DNA of 64,000 nt from Hymenobacter sp. GOD-10R (GTDB lineage Bacteria; Bacteroidota; Bacteroidia; Cytophagales; Hymenobacteraceae), in contig NZ_CP141184.1 in the NCBI RefSeq assembly GCF_035609205.1, positions 2,260,501-2,324,500 on the forward strand, given 5' to 3'. Positions 34,782-43,056 of the stretch are shown one piece after another. A program made the position numbers and the translations under genes. The notes below the pieces were generated by a model. The model did not search any database. It was not told the DNA's origin and was given only the letters and a program-made list of their open reading frames with translations. Every line of letters begins with the position of its first letter. Positions within the stretch are counted from its first letter, which is position 1.

Positions 34782-36049
34782 GGATAGTACTCGCACTTCT
34801 GCTGAACGCAGCGCTGTTGTTTGCACTTAGTCGTTGGCTACGTGCGCAGTATCAGCAGCCCACGTTGCGCGACTGGCTAGGCCTTTTGCTGCTGTTGAAG
34901 CTAGGCGTTACCGCCGTCACCTGGTGGCGGCTGACGGGCGATGCGGTACTTTTTCAGGGTTGGGCGAGCCTCCTGACAGAGCAACTTTGGGCGGCGCCAA
35001 GTGCTTGGTTGCAAACCCTAGGTAGCGAGACGTTCTCCTTTCAGAAATATCGATTGGTCTACCACGGGTTTTCCAACACATTCTTTCTGATCAAGCTGCT
35101 ATCGGCGGTCAATCTGCTGTCGTTGGGAAATGCGCTGCTGAACGCGTGTTATCTCAGCCTGTTCTGTTTTGTCGGGAGCTGGCAGCTCGTGCGGGCGGTA
35201 GAGCAGGTTTTCCCGGCGGCACCTCGAGGGGCAGCGGTGGTGGCCTTTGGTCTGTGGCCCACGGTGCTCTACTGGTCGTCGGGTCTGACGAAGGAGAGTG
35301 TGCTCGTAGGGAGTTCCGCTTGGTTGTTGGCGCTGGTATTGCGCTGGTATTATGGCGGTGAGCCATTCCCAAGGTTACAGGTGTTGTGGCTGTTGGTGCT
35401 AGTCGTTTTGTTTTTCAAAATGCGTTTCTTCTTTGCAGCATTGCTGCTGGGAGCCTTGGCAGCCCTTGGCATCGTGCGGGTAGCGCAGCAGTTAGGAGGG
35501 CGCCTGTCGCGCTGGAGCCAAGTGGTGCTCATGGCTTTGGTGTTGAGTGCCGGGGCGTGGGCCACAAGCGAAGTACTCCCGACGTTCCGCTTCAATAAGT
35601 TTACCAGTCAGCTCATTCGCAACTATTCCGACCTGCGTGCTAATTCCCTGTCCCGGCCGCACATTGAATTTGACGACCTGGCGCCGACGGGGGCTAGTAT
35701 TGCCCGCAACGCACCCTTGGCCATTGGTTACGCCCTGACCCGGCCCTGGCCTTGGGAGTTTCATAATCTTACGTATGTCGCCGCGGGGCTCGAGAATATG
35801 GCCTTACTGGTGCTGTTGGTTGTGGCCGGCGTGGCGTTGGTGCAAGGGCAGGGGAGGAGCGGTACGTTACCGTTTGCGCTAGTATTAGCGCTGCTGTTTT
35901 ACTGCGTAGTGCTAGCCGCCCTTCTCGGGCTGAGTACCCCTAACTTAGGTACGCTCAGCCGCTACCGCGTGGTGCTGCTGCCGTATTTGCTGCTACTATT
36001 GCTTCAAAACCAGTACATCGCAAGCTGGCTGAACCGTTGGTTCCGCTGA
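34778..36049 (+). CDS. Polytopic membrane protein, GT-C/oligosaccharide-type, function unknown
   Basis: This protein of about 423 residues has roughly nine to ten transmembrane helices. It starts at the GTG at 34778 that overlaps the stop of the DUF2851 gene (MRIVLALLLNAALLF). Upstream in-frame starts lie inside that gene and give an unlikely N-terminus. Visible features are FWSSGLTKESVL-like sequence (LYWSSGLTKESV, near 167-178), a motif seen in Bacteroidota membrane glycosyltransferase-like proteins, and a periplasmic loop between helices near 290-320. Substrate and reaction are unknown. Confidence 0.7.
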   Translation: MRIVLALLLNAALLFALSRWLRAQYQQPTLRDWLGLLLLLKLGVTAVTWWRLTGDAVLFQGWASLLTEQLWAAPSAWLQTLGSETFSFQKYRLVYHGFSNTFFLIKLLSAVNLLSLGNALLNACYLSLFCFVGSWQLVRAVEQVFPAAPRGAAVVAFGLWPTVLYWSSGLTKESVLVGSSAWLLALVLRWYYGGEPFPRLQVLWLLVLVVLFFKMRFFFAALLLGALAALGIVRVAQQLGGRLSRWSQVVLMALVLSAGAWATSEVLPTFRFNKFTSQLIRNYSDLRANSLSRPHIEFDDLAPTGASIARNAPLAIGYALTRPWPWEFHNLTYVAAGLENMALLVLLVVAGVALVQGQGRSGTLPFALVLALLFYCVVLAALLGLSTPNLGTLSRYRVVLLPYLLLLLLQNQYIASWLNRWFR

Positions 36050-36077
36050 CGTGTTAGATGTACCCGATAGTGCCTAG

Positions 36078-36109
36078 CTTGGCCTTGGCCGACCTAGGGC
36101 GTATCTTTG
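36078..36109 (+). promoter_or_regulatory. Putative Bacteroidota-type promoter before the acetyltransferase
   Basis: A -33-like CTTG (36078-36081) and a perfect -7 box TATCTTTG (36102-36109) are 20 bp apart, the expected spacing. This gives a transcript start near 36114 and a leader of about 40 nt to the ATG at 36154, and it supports that start over the longer frame. Confidence 0.5.
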
Positions 36110-36153
36110 CACCTCAACACAACCGGCCGCTCAGCGGCTGCTCGCTCTTCCGT

Positions 36154-36786
36154 ATGGAAAATCCCGTAATCATTTTGGGCGCTCAAAACGTAGGCGTCAC
36201 TGCCCTCGACGCTTTTCTCAGCAACGATGTGGTGGTGTACTGCCTGCTCGACGACGATGCCAAGCTGCAAAATACCGAGCTCAACGACATACCTGTGATG
36301 GGTAATACCGATGACAAGGAGCTGCTGAAGCTACTCGGCAAAAAGTGCGAAGTTTTCGTAGCAACCGAGGATACGGCCAGCCGCCGCAGCCTCACGAGTA
36401 TGCTCCACGACGAGTATCAGGTGGCCCCCGTCAATGCACTGCATGCTCGCGCCAGCGTGTCGGAACATGCGTGGCTCGGTCATGGTATTTTGGCAGGTGC
36501 CAATGCAGTAGTCTCGAGCAACACGAAGGTGGGCAACGGCTGTGTAATCGGTCCGAACGCGGTGGTGGATGTGCGCGCCGAGCTAGGTGAGTACGTGCAG
36601 GTAGGAGCGGGCGCTATCCTCAATGCTGGCGTAACGGTGGGTGATCAGGCCTTTGTGGGTGCTGGCGCTGTCGTGGTAGCTGGCGTGAAAATCGGGAACA
36701 AAGCCCGCATTGGGGCTGGTTCGGTTGTTGTCGCTGATGTGCCTGCTAACCAAACGGTTTTTGGCAACCCCGCCGTGAAAGTTTAA
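36154..36786 (+). CDS. NeuD/PglD-type sugar O- or N-acyltransferase (left-handed beta helix)
   Basis: This 210-residue acetyltransferase resembles the NeuD/PglD family. It has an N-terminal Rossmann-like domain (MENPVIILGAQNVG, about 1-85) that binds the sugar nucleotide, then a left-handed beta helix of hexapeptide repeats. The repeats include LGHGILAGANAVVSSNTKVG, IGPNAVVDV, VGAGAILNAGVTVG, VGAGAVVVAGVKIG and FGNPAVKV. The acetyl-CoA site should lie in the helix. The ATG at 36154 is chosen because the longer frame start adds 32 residues unlike the family. Sugar substrate unknown. Confidence 0.85.
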   Translation: MENPVIILGAQNVGVTALDAFLSNDVVVYCLLDDDAKLQNTELNDIPVMGNTDDKELLKLLGKKCEVFVATEDTASRRSLTSMLHDEYQVAPVNALHARASVSEHAWLGHGILAGANAVVSSNTKVGNGCVIGPNAVVDVRAELGEYVQVGAGAILNAGVTVGDQAFVGAGAVVVAGVKIGNKARIGAGSVVVADVPANQTVFGNPAVKV

Positions 36787-36795
36787 CTATAAAGG

Positions 36796-36871
36796 AACAA
36801 CGAGCAATGAACAAGCTTGAGCTTAGACGCTCATCAAATTGATCATTGCTTATTGATAATTGCTCATTATT
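36796..36871. repeat. AT-rich word-type inverted repeat (type D), second copy
   Basis: AACAACGAGCAATGAACAA (36796-36814) pairs imperfectly with TTGATCATTGCTTATTGAT (36839-36857), followed by AATTGCTCATTATT. It fills the gap before trhO and ends just ahead of its start codon. The longer trhO frame start at 36817 lies inside this repeat and is rejected. Confidence 0.55.
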
Positions 36872-36873
36872 CT

Positions 36874-37833
36874 ATGGATTACCGCGTTCTGCTTTACTAC
36901 TGCTACACGCCCATTGAAGATGTGGAGGCGTTCCGTGAGGAGCACCATCGCTTGTGCTTGAGCCTCAATTTGCTAGGTCGCATCATTGTGGCACCTGAGG
37001 GGCTAAATGGAACCGTGTCGGGCCTGACGGCTGACTGTGAGGAGTACATGCGTATCGTGAAGGCCGATCTGCGCTTTGCGACGCTGGAGTTCAAGATAGA
37101 GCCCTCGGCTACTCATACTTTTCAGAAGCTGCACGTGCGCGTGAAGCCGGAGATTGTGCACGTGGGTTTGCCCGAAATCAAGCCGTATGAACGCACCGGC
37201 ATCCACTTGTCGCCCCAAGAGTTTCGCGACATGAAGGACCAGGACGACGTGGTAATTCTAGACGTGCGCTCCGACTACGAGCACGAGCTAGGTCGTTTCA
37301 AAAATGCCGTGACGCTCGATATCGAGAACTTCCGCGAGTTTCCGGAAAAAGTTGACGAGCTAGCCCAGTACAAGGATAAGAAGATCCTAACCTATTGCAC
37401 GGGCGGTATCAAGTGCGAGAAAGCCAGTGCTTTCCTGCTGGAAAAAGGCTTCGAGAACGTGTACCAGCTGCACGGTGGTATTATTAAGTACGGCCTGGAG
37501 GCGGGCGGCGAGGATTTCGAGGGCAAGTGCTATGTATTCGACGGTCGTGTTGCCGTGGACGTGAACAGCGTCAACCCAACGATTATCTCGACCTGTCATC
37601 ACTGCCACACGCCCTCGGCGCGCATGATCAACTGCGCCAATCCGCACTGCAACGCCCACGTGCCGCTCTGCGAGAACTGCGGCGAACAGCTCGACGGTGC
37701 TTGCTCCGAAACTTGCCAGCAGCACCCGGAGAAGCGCCCGTATGATGGCACCGGCACCTACCCGAAGCTAAGCAACAACTACAACCCTGAGCAAGGCCTG
37801 CTCTCGTACCGGGCTCCGAAGCTAGCGTTGTAA
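36874..37833 (+). CDS. trhO: tRNA uridine(34) hydroxylase TrhO (rhodanese family)
   Basis: This 319-residue protein belongs to the YceA/TrhO group, which hydroxylates uridine 34 in tRNA as a step to 5-methoxy or 5-carboxymethoxy uridine. The N-terminal acylphosphatase-like domain (MDYRVLLYYCY) is followed by a rhodanese domain. The catalytic C175 lies in TYCTGGIKCEKA, with C181 nearby. A C-terminal Cys-rich segment (CHHCHTP, NCANPHC, CENCG, CSETC) probably binds zinc. The ATG at 36874 matches the family start. It ends at the large palindrome that follows. Confidence 0.93.
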   Translation: MDYRVLLYYCYTPIEDVEAFREEHHRLCLSLNLLGRIIVAPEGLNGTVSGLTADCEEYMRIVKADLRFATLEFKIEPSATHTFQKLHVRVKPEIVHVGLPEIKPYERTGIHLSPQEFRDMKDQDDVVILDVRSDYEHELGRFKNAVTLDIENFREFPEKVDELAQYKDKKILTYCTGGIKCEKASAFLLEKGFENVYQLHGGIIKYGLEAGGEDFEGKCYVFDGRVAVDVNSVNPTIISTCHHCHTPSARMINCANPHCNAHVPLCENCGEQLDGACSETCQQHPEKRPYDGTGTYPKLSNNYNPEQGLLSYRAPKLAL

Positions 37834-37853
37834 GTAGGCGCTACCAGCTAGTT

Positions 37854-37923
37854 CACTAAAGCCTTCACACAAAACACCCGCGCAAGCTAGCTTGCGCGGG
37901 TGTTTTGTGTGAAGGCTTTAGTG
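37854..37923. terminator. 70-bp perfect palindrome acting as a terminator
   Basis: Thirty-five bases from 37854 are followed directly by their exact complement, with the centre between 37888 and 37889 and no spacer. The GC-rich core is CCCGCGCAAGCTAGCTTGCG and the outer parts are AT-richer. It lies 20 bp after the trhO stop and should stop transcription in either direction. It is the longest perfect inverted repeat I found in the window. Confidence 0.85.
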
Positions 37924-38236
37924 TATCAACTGTGTTGATAGAAAGGCTAATCCTTTTACTGTCGCATACAATGCAACCGTGGATGGTTTGCCGGGAATAG
38001 GAACGTATGTAAGGTTGTCTTCCATAATTGCAAAGCAGCGCTTTTCACTGCCATTACAACTCACATAGCCTCACCCAAGGATTATTCGCGCATCAGCTAT
38101 CACGTTATAAAAATCGATATCTTCCACGCCAACTAGCGCCTGAGAAACACGGATGCACTAGTGGGGTTAGCTGCATTATGCAACAAGGTTGCTAGATTGC
38201 CACCTGATCGTTTCTTAAGCTGTATTATTAAAATTT
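37924..38236. other. Intergenic stretch without a supported gene
   Basis: The 313 bp between the palindrome and the Dabb gene is lower in GC than its surroundings and holds no recognised gene, RNA or repeat. A short frame starting at 38161 runs into the Dabb gene in another frame and is not supported. Confidence 0.6.
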
Positions 38237-38569
38237 ATGACTGCGCCTTCAACAGGACTCTTCGTTCACCACGTGTTGTTTTACGCTACTGCCAGCGAGG
38301 CAGACCAGGCCAAACTGCTGGAAGGTCTGCAGAAATTGGCGGGTATTCCGTCGATCAAAATGGCGCATATCGGCACGCCTGCTTCAACCAACCGCGACGT
38401 GATTGAGCGCACGTACACGTATTCTTGGCTGTGTCTATTCGAGAGTGCTGCGGAGGAGGAGGTATACCAGCAGCACCCGATTCACGATGAGTTTCGCAAT
38501 CAGTACGCCCGCTATTGGGAGAAAGTGGTGATATACGACTCAGTTGGTTCACTAGCAAAAGAAGGCTAG
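38237..38569 (+). CDS. Dabb family protein (stress-responsive alpha/beta barrel)
   Basis: This 110-residue single-domain protein has the ferredoxin-like dimeric alpha/beta barrel fold. It shows LFVHHVLFYATASEADQAKLLEGL, the middle TYSWLCLFESAAEEEVYQQHPIHDEFRN (each in part) and a conserved HPIHDEF loop. Relatives are induced by stress in plants or act in small-molecule metabolism, and the bacterial role is unclear. The start ATG at 38237 follows an AT-rich stretch. Confidence 0.85.
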   Translation: MTAPSTGLFVHHVLFYATASEADQAKLLEGLQKLAGIPSIKMAHIGTPASTNRDVIERTYTYSWLCLFESAAEEEVYQQHPIHDEFRNQYARYWEKVVIYDSVGSLAKEG

Positions 38570-38646
38570 CCTAGCATCAGTCTTTCCTCTTGTACTGTAC
38601 GCAGGCTGGCTTAGTTGATGCGTTCTGCTTTGGTAACAGAGCGGTG

Positions 38647-39369
38647 CTAGTTGTCTGCGGCTATCAGTTTTACAACTGGCGCTATCAATTTCTTAGAGGC
38701 TACCGAATCTAAGTGCAAGCCATCTGCGGTCATGGTGTTGATATCCAAGCCCGGAGTTTTAAACCCGTTTACAAAAAGGCAGTGGTTCTGCTTTGCAACA
38801 GTTTTGAAGCTTTTACTCATAGCTTCTACTCGTTTGCCACCGCCACTATATTTCTGCTGCGCCTCGGCTTTTGCACCATAGGGCGGCGGTGATACCACGA
38901 TGATTTTTGCTTTGTTGATCGTAGCATACTGGCAAGCCTTTATCCTTTTAATAAGCGTATCTAGGTTACGCGGTACTTCTTGCTGACGATCCGCAAAAAC
39001 CGCTTTGGCGTCGTTGGTGCCCAGCTCCAAGACAATGAAGTTGTAAGGTTGCTGTTTCGTGAAGTCGGCTGCCTTTCTAAGGTTTTCATCAAGCACTAAG
39101 AGCGAATTCAGCGTGCTGTCCCCTAAATTCAGAAAGCCGATTGTTCTGCCCGATTTGCTGATGTTACACACTTGCGCATTCGGAAAAGCAAGCTTGAGCT
39201 GCTGCGGCCAACTATGAGGAAAAGTGCCGTTGCTGTCGCCAAGCGTAAGGATGTGAAGAGCCGTGCCAGACGAGACCTTAGGGTGCCCCAGCGGCATGAA
39301 AGGTAAGAGTAGCAAGATGGTGCATACGAATAGTACGTTGCTCTTCAGTGTCCTTTCTACTTTGTACAT
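38647..39369 (-). CDS. Secreted SGNH/GDSL hydrolase
   Basis: This 240-residue esterase-type hydrolase has a hydrophobic N-terminal segment (about 10-28) for export. The SGNH blocks are visible: GDSNGT with the catalytic serine near residue 44, a glycine in the second block, LELGTNDAK (third block with N) and DGLHLDS near the end carrying the acid-histidine pair. It could deacetylate glycans or cleave lipids. A TAGCTTTG box lies 35 bp upstream on the same strand. The GC content is lower than that of the neighbours. Confidence 0.85.
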   Translation of the reverse strand: MYKVERTLKSNVLFVCTILLLLPFMPLGHPKVSSGTALHILTLGDSNGTFPHSWPQQLKLAFPNAQVCNISKSGRTIGFLNLGDSTLNSLLVLDENLRKAADFTKQQPYNFIVLELGTNDAKAVFADRQQEVPRNLDTLIKRIKACQYATINKAKIIVVSPPPYGAKAEAQQKYSGGGKRVEAMSKSFKTVAKQNHCLFVNGFKTPGLDINTMTADGLHLDSVASKKLIAPVVKLIAADN

Positions 39370-39403
39370 GATGTTGATGCATTTATTATTTCAAGCGGAG
39401 TTG

Positions 39404-39411
39404 CAAAGCTA
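39404..39411 (-). promoter_or_regulatory. Putative -7 promoter box for the SGNH hydrolase gene
   Basis: On the minus strand this reads TAGCTTTG, embedded in the same CTAGCTTTGCA context as the boxes at 10229 and 62000. No -33 TTTG is at the expected spacing. Confidence 0.4.
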
Positions 39412-39562
39412 GGGTACATTTTCAAGTACCCTAGGAGCAATCCGAGAATGCGCTCTAGCTACTTCGTTTACCCTCAACCCGTACATTTACCCAGCCTAAG
39501 CAACTTAATAAAACTGTTGCCTAGCTTCCCCGTACGTTGTACCCCACTAACTCGCAGCCAAC

Positions 39563-40438
39563 ATGACCGCCATACCCGACTCGGAGCTGATTCTTAACCG
39601 CGACGGCAGCATTTACCATCTCAATCTGCTGCCGGATCATATTTCTGATACCATCATCACCGTTGGCGACCCGGCGCGGGTGGCGCTGGTGAGCCAGCAC
39701 TTCGATTCCATCGAGACCCAAATCCACAAGCGCGAGTTTGTGACCCATGTAGGCTACTACAAAGGCAAGCGCCTCACGGTGATTAGCACCGGCATGGGTA
39801 CGGATAACATTGATATTCTACTCAATGAGCTGGATGCGCTGGTGAATATTGATTTCGTCACGCGCACGCCGCGCCCACATGAGGAGCGCATCACTTTGCG
39901 TATCGTTCGCGTAGGCACGAGTGGGTCGTTGCAGGCAGATATCCCGGTGGGTTCGCACCTTGTAACTGAGCACGCCGTTGGCCTCGATTCGCTGATGCAG
40001 TTCTATCCGCTGGTGGAGACTGGCTTGGAGGTGGAAGTTGGTGCAGGCGTGCAGCAAGCCCTCGGTCTCGACTATCGCCCATACTGCGTGCGCGGCTCTG
40101 ACCTGCTCCGCGAACAGCTAGGAGCTGGCATGGTGGTCGGTAATACGCTTACTTGCCCAGGTTTTTACGGTCCGCAGGGGCGCGTGCTACGCCTCGATTT
40201 GCGCCAACCTGACCTAATCAGCCGTTTCCAAAACTTCCGCTACAACAGCGCTGAAGGGGAGTTCCGGCTTACCAATTTCGAAATGGAAACGGCTGGCTAC
40301 TATGCCCTAGGTCGGATGCTAGGCCACGAGGTAACTTCTTTGAACGCCATTGTAGCAAACCGCGCCACCGGCGAGTTTGCCCCCGATTCAGAAGCAGTTG
40401 TAAATGATTTGATCAGCAAAACGCTCGATAGAGTATAA
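39563..40438 (+). CDS. Nucleoside phosphorylase (uridine phosphorylase-like)
   Basis: This 291-residue enzyme of the PNP/UDP phosphorylase superfamily splits nucleosides with phosphate in salvage. The phosphate-binding VGDPARVALVSQHFD (about 35-49) and the loop STGMGTDNIDI (about 77-87) are intact. VRVGTSGSLQADIPVGS and the nucleoside-binding NFEMETAGYYALG (about 234-246) follow. The last motif, with E and M before the activity loop, is typical of uridine phosphorylases. It is a stand-alone gene with the divergent SGNH hydrolase upstream and a strong hairpin downstream. Confidence 0.9.
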   Translation: MTAIPDSELILNRDGSIYHLNLLPDHISDTIITVGDPARVALVSQHFDSIETQIHKREFVTHVGYYKGKRLTVISTGMGTDNIDILLNELDALVNIDFVTRTPRPHEERITLRIVRVGTSGSLQADIPVGSHLVTEHAVGLDSLMQFYPLVETGLEVEVGAGVQQALGLDYRPYCVRGSDLLREQLGAGMVVGNTLTCPGFYGPQGRVLRLDLRQPDLISRFQNFRYNSAEGEFRLTNFEMETAGYYALGRMLGHEVTSLNAIVANRATGEFAPDSEAVVNDLISKTLDRV

Positions 40439-40469
40439 GCTGCTGTTAGCCGCTAGGCCGTGACAGAAA

Positions 40470-40522
40470 ACAACAATCCCCAGGATGCTAGCTAAAAAGC
40501 TAGGCATCCTGGGGATTGTTGT
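40470..40522. terminator. Long bidirectional hairpin between converging genes
   Basis: ACAACAATCCCCAGGATGC pairs with GCATCCTGGGGATTGTTGT, extended by TAGCT/AGCTA with a one-base bulge around an AAAA loop. It lies between the phosphorylase (plus) and the small gene at 40565 (minus) and can end transcription from both sides. Confidence 0.8.
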
Positions 40523-40564
40523 AATAGTTATATTTTATGACGAGTACTTTGTTAAGAATTGTAT

Positions 40565-40858
40565 TTAGTAAAAATCAAAGCCTAGCACGGCGCGCAGTGG
40601 AAGCGCTTTACCCGATTTAAGCGAGATGAATTCTGCGTCACTTGCCCAAACCGTTGTGTGGACGCGCTTCGTTGAGCCATCGGATGTTTGGAAGTAAATA
40701 TTTACTTTGCTCTGATAACCATTGCCTAACACTGCTGCTCTTTCAGCTTGCCAGCGTCTTTGCTGGCGCTCGACTGTCGTTGTTAGAACATCAGAAGCGG
40801 GGAAACGGAGGGTCGAAATGGTTTCTCTTGTAACCACTTCGTTAGGTAACGTATACAT
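40565..40858 (-). CDS. Small conserved-looking protein, tandem pair member 1
   Basis: Function not recognised. The 97-residue protein starts MYTLPNEVV and shows LRFPASDVLTTTVERQQRRW, a helix with AERAAVLGNGYQSKV, strands VNIYFQTSDG and HTTVWASDAEFISLKSG, and a C-terminus LPLRAVLGFDFY. The gene at 41120-41419 encodes a close relative with the same layout. The likely fold is a small beta-rich domain after a helix, similar to a short Hymenobacter-type hypothetical protein. It has no signal peptide. The pair is 261 bp apart on the same strand. Confidence 0.65.
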   Translation of the reverse strand: MYTLPNEVVTRETISTLRFPASDVLTTTVERQQRRWQAERAAVLGNGYQSKVNIYFQTSDGSTKRVHTTVWASDAEFISLKSGKALPLRAVLGFDFY

Positions 40859-40994
40859 AAGCGGGCAGGAATGATAAATGGATTATTTCCTGCTAATCTG
40901 CATTTAATATATATTATAAACAATACTCGTAACTGAGAAAAGTCAAAGATTATTTGATCTGTTATGTGTGTTCTTGTCTATGTGCTGCACAGGC

Positions 40995-41039
40995 GCAAAA
41001 AAGGCTGTTATGACAACACAAGTGCTATCATAACAGCCT
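40995..41039 (-). terminator. Terminator after the second small paralog
   Basis: AGGCTGTTATGA (41002-41013) pairs with TCATAACAGCCT (41028-41039). On the minus strand it is followed by a run of T (40995-41000), as expected for the gene at 41120-41419. Confidence 0.7.
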
Positions 41040-41119
41040 CTTACTATTTCATCAAAGCGTGATTAGGTGCAGCTCTTAGTAAGCACAGCTGGGCGCAGGT
41101 CAATGGGCAAAGAGAGCGC

Positions 41120-41419
41120 CTAAAAAGTAAAACCTAGCACCGCCCGTAGCGGGATGGTAATTCCTGACTTGAGCGTAATGTATTGTTCATGCGTTGCCCA
41201 CACAGAGGTGTTCACGCATTTAGTGGCGCCATCATCTGTCTGGAAATAGATGCTCACTTTGTTGTGGTACGCGTTGCCAAGGGCGGTGGCGCGCTCCGCA
41301 TCATGACGGCGTTGGTTCTGCTCGACTGGGTCAGACAAGACGTCATCGGGTGGGAAATGTAGGGTCGGAATACTTTCTTTCTCGACAAGCTCTACATCTT
41401 GTTGCTCAAGAGGTTGCAT
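41120..41419 (-). CDS. Small conserved-looking protein, tandem pair member 2
   Basis: This 99-residue paralog of the product of 40565-40858 has LHFPPDDVLSDPVEQNQRRH, AERATALGNAYHNKVSIYFQ, CVNTSVWATHEQYITLKSG and PLRAVLGFTF in the same order. By eye about half of the aligned residues match. Both keep R-R-x-x-AERA, the FQT-DG turn and TVWA/SVWA followed by LKSG. The function is not known, but conservation of the whole layout shows these are real genes. Confidence 0.65.
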   Translation of the reverse strand: MQPLEQQDVELVEKESIPTLHFPPDDVLSDPVEQNQRRHDAERATALGNAYHNKVSIYFQTDDGATKCVNTSVWATHEQYITLKSGITIPLRAVLGFTF

Positions 41420-41525
41420 AGGCGACTAGGATGCTGGTAAGTGTAATAGAAAAGGCGTGCGAGGGGAAAGTCGAAAGCCCCAACGAGAAGCTAGGATGCG
41501 CTTCTCGTTGGGATTTGTTACTGTA

Positions 41526-42572
41526 CTACGCTATTCCGGCTAAAAAGGCCATGGTGTCTACTCCATCGGCATAGTCGCTCACGGTAGGGTGTTGGGCTTG
41601 CCCGAACCCAAAGCTATCCGCGAACCAGCCGTTATCAGACACGATGCACTGGGTTTGAGGTGCTACGGCAGTCAGTTGGGCAGCTAGGTCGGCTTCGTTG
41701 GAGTAAGTGCCATAGTGCAGCACCGAAATCGGCGATACTAATGGCTTATTTTCGGTGAGTAGCAGAAAACCCGTGTCGAAGTGTGGCACGCGGTTCACTA
41801 ACAAGATGCTCTTGTTGTAGTCGTAGTTGTTTTGGTACTTATGGTGATTAAGCACCCTATTCCAAGGCTGAAGTTCATCGAGCAGCGGACTAAAGGCATA
41901 GTCTTCCGGCACAAGAAGCTTGGAGACGTTGCGGCAGCCTAAACCGTAGTACTGAAAAATGTCAGGACCTAACTTGGCGAGTTCTTCCCGTATTTCCTGG
42001 CCGGTCAACACGGCCAGGCTGGTGCGGTTGCGGCGGATAAGGTTTGGCTTCTTCCCAAAATAATATTCAAAGTAGCGGGATGTGTTGTCGGAGCCCGTGG
42101 CAATAAATGCGTCGGCTGCATTGAGGCGCGGCACGAATGCTAAGCGCTCCGCAAAGCGAGGCTCAATACGAACGAGTTCATCTGCTACCCAGCGCATGAG
42201 CACGGTGTCATCGGCACTGGGCTTAGCCAGCAGCTGATGGCCGCTGAGTAGCACGCAGAGCAGATCGTGAAAACCAACCAGCGGGATATTGCCAGCCATT
42301 ACCACCCCCACGCGCCGCGACGCGCTAGGTTCGGCGGGGTAACGCGCTGACCAGGCCCGCAAGGGCTCTTCGGTTAGTAAGTCGGTGATGCCACGCAGGG
42401 CTGCCGTTACGTTAGGTGCGTCAAACCACGCGTTGGTGTTGCGGGCCTTAATGGCAAGCGTCTGAATTTCATCGTCGGTAAGCTGTTCTAAACGGCGCCC
42501 CAGGGCCACAAAAGCGGCGAGGCGTTCGGAATGGGTCATAGCAGGAGCAGAAACAAGAGGGTGATTCAGCAA
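41526..42572 (-). CDS. LuxC-type acyl-CoA reductase
   Basis: This 348-residue enzyme of the aldehyde-dehydrogenase-like LuxC family reduces fatty acyl-CoA to an aldehyde with NADPH in characterised members. Visible segments are GVVMAGNIPLVGFHDLLCVL (about 90-109), the glycine-rich ATGSDNTSRYFEYYFG (about 158-173) and QYYGLGCRNVSKL, where the cysteine fits the catalytic position. The start may be at residue 1 or at the second methionine, M12. It is divergent from the ferredoxin gene. I recall a similar pairing in Bacteroidota genomes, but that rests on memory. Confidence 0.85.
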   Translation of the reverse strand: MLNHPLVSAPAMTHSERLAAFVALGRRLEQLTDDEIQTLAIKARNTNAWFDAPNVTAALRGITDLLTEEPLRAWSARYPAEPSASRRVGVVMAGNIPLVGFHDLLCVLLSGHQLLAKPSADDTVLMRWVADELVRIEPRFAERLAFVPRLNAADAFIATGSDNTSRYFEYYFGKKPNLIRRNRTSLAVLTGQEIREELAKLGPDIFQYYGLGCRNVSKLLVPEDYAFSPLLDELQPWNRVLNHHKYQNNYDYNKSILLVNRVPHFDTGFLLLTENKPLVSPISVLHYGTYSNEADLAAQLTAVAPQTQCIVSDNGWFADSFGFGQAQHPTVSDYADGVDTMAFLAGIA

Positions 42573-42600
42573 AAAACTCGCAAGGCTACGGGTTAGTTTC

Positions 42601-42608
42601 TACTTTTG
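42601..42608 (+). promoter_or_regulatory. Putative -7 promoter box for the ferredoxin gene
   Basis: TACTTTTG matches TAnnTTTG and would give a leader of about 74 nt before the ATG at 42687, which has GAGGAAAA a few bases upstream. No clear -33 element. Confidence 0.4.
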
Positions 42609-42686
42609 CTTAGTTAAGCCGGGCCACGCCCGCCTTTTTTGCGTATTTATCGTCATTCACCGAAATAAAACCAGAGGAAAACGGCT

Positions 42687-43034
42687 ATGGCCATCATGAT
42701 AACGGACGAGTGCATCAACTGTGGTGCCTGCGAACCTGAATGCCCCAATACCGCTATTTACGAAGGCGGCGCCCAATGGCGCTGGGCCGATGGCACCACC
42801 TTGAAAGAAGTAGAAGTCGACGGCGGCACGGTAGTGTCGGGCACCGCTCCCCAAACGCCGGTTTCTGACGAGTACTACTACATCGTTTCGGACAAGTGCA
42901 CTGAGTGCATGGGTTTTCACGAGGAACCGCAGTGCGCGGCCGTGTGCCCCGTCGATTGCTGCGTCGATGACCCCGACTACCGCGAATCGGAAGAGAAGCT
43001 GCTGGCGAAGAAAGACTGGCTACACGCGAGCTAG
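42687..43034 (+). CDS. Ferredoxin with two [4Fe-4S] clusters
   Basis: This 115-residue electron carrier has a first cluster motif [17 protein letters not shown] (residues about 10-26) and a second [20 protein letters not shown], whose longer spacer is usual in this family, plus a further cysteine pair (CC) after it. The region between is a 45-residue strand insert. It resembles the Alvin-type ferredoxins. The gene is divergent from the acyl-CoA reductase, so it may supply electrons to a partner enzyme, but none is encoded beside it here. Confidence 0.93.
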   Translation: MAIMITDECINCGACEPECPNTAIYEGGAQWRWADGTTLKEVEVDGGTVVSGTAPQTPVSDEYYYIVSDKCTECMGFHEEPQCAAVCPVDCCVDDPDYRESEEKLLAKKDWLHAS

Positions 43035-43056
43035 GTCGTTAGCACAAGGTACGACG

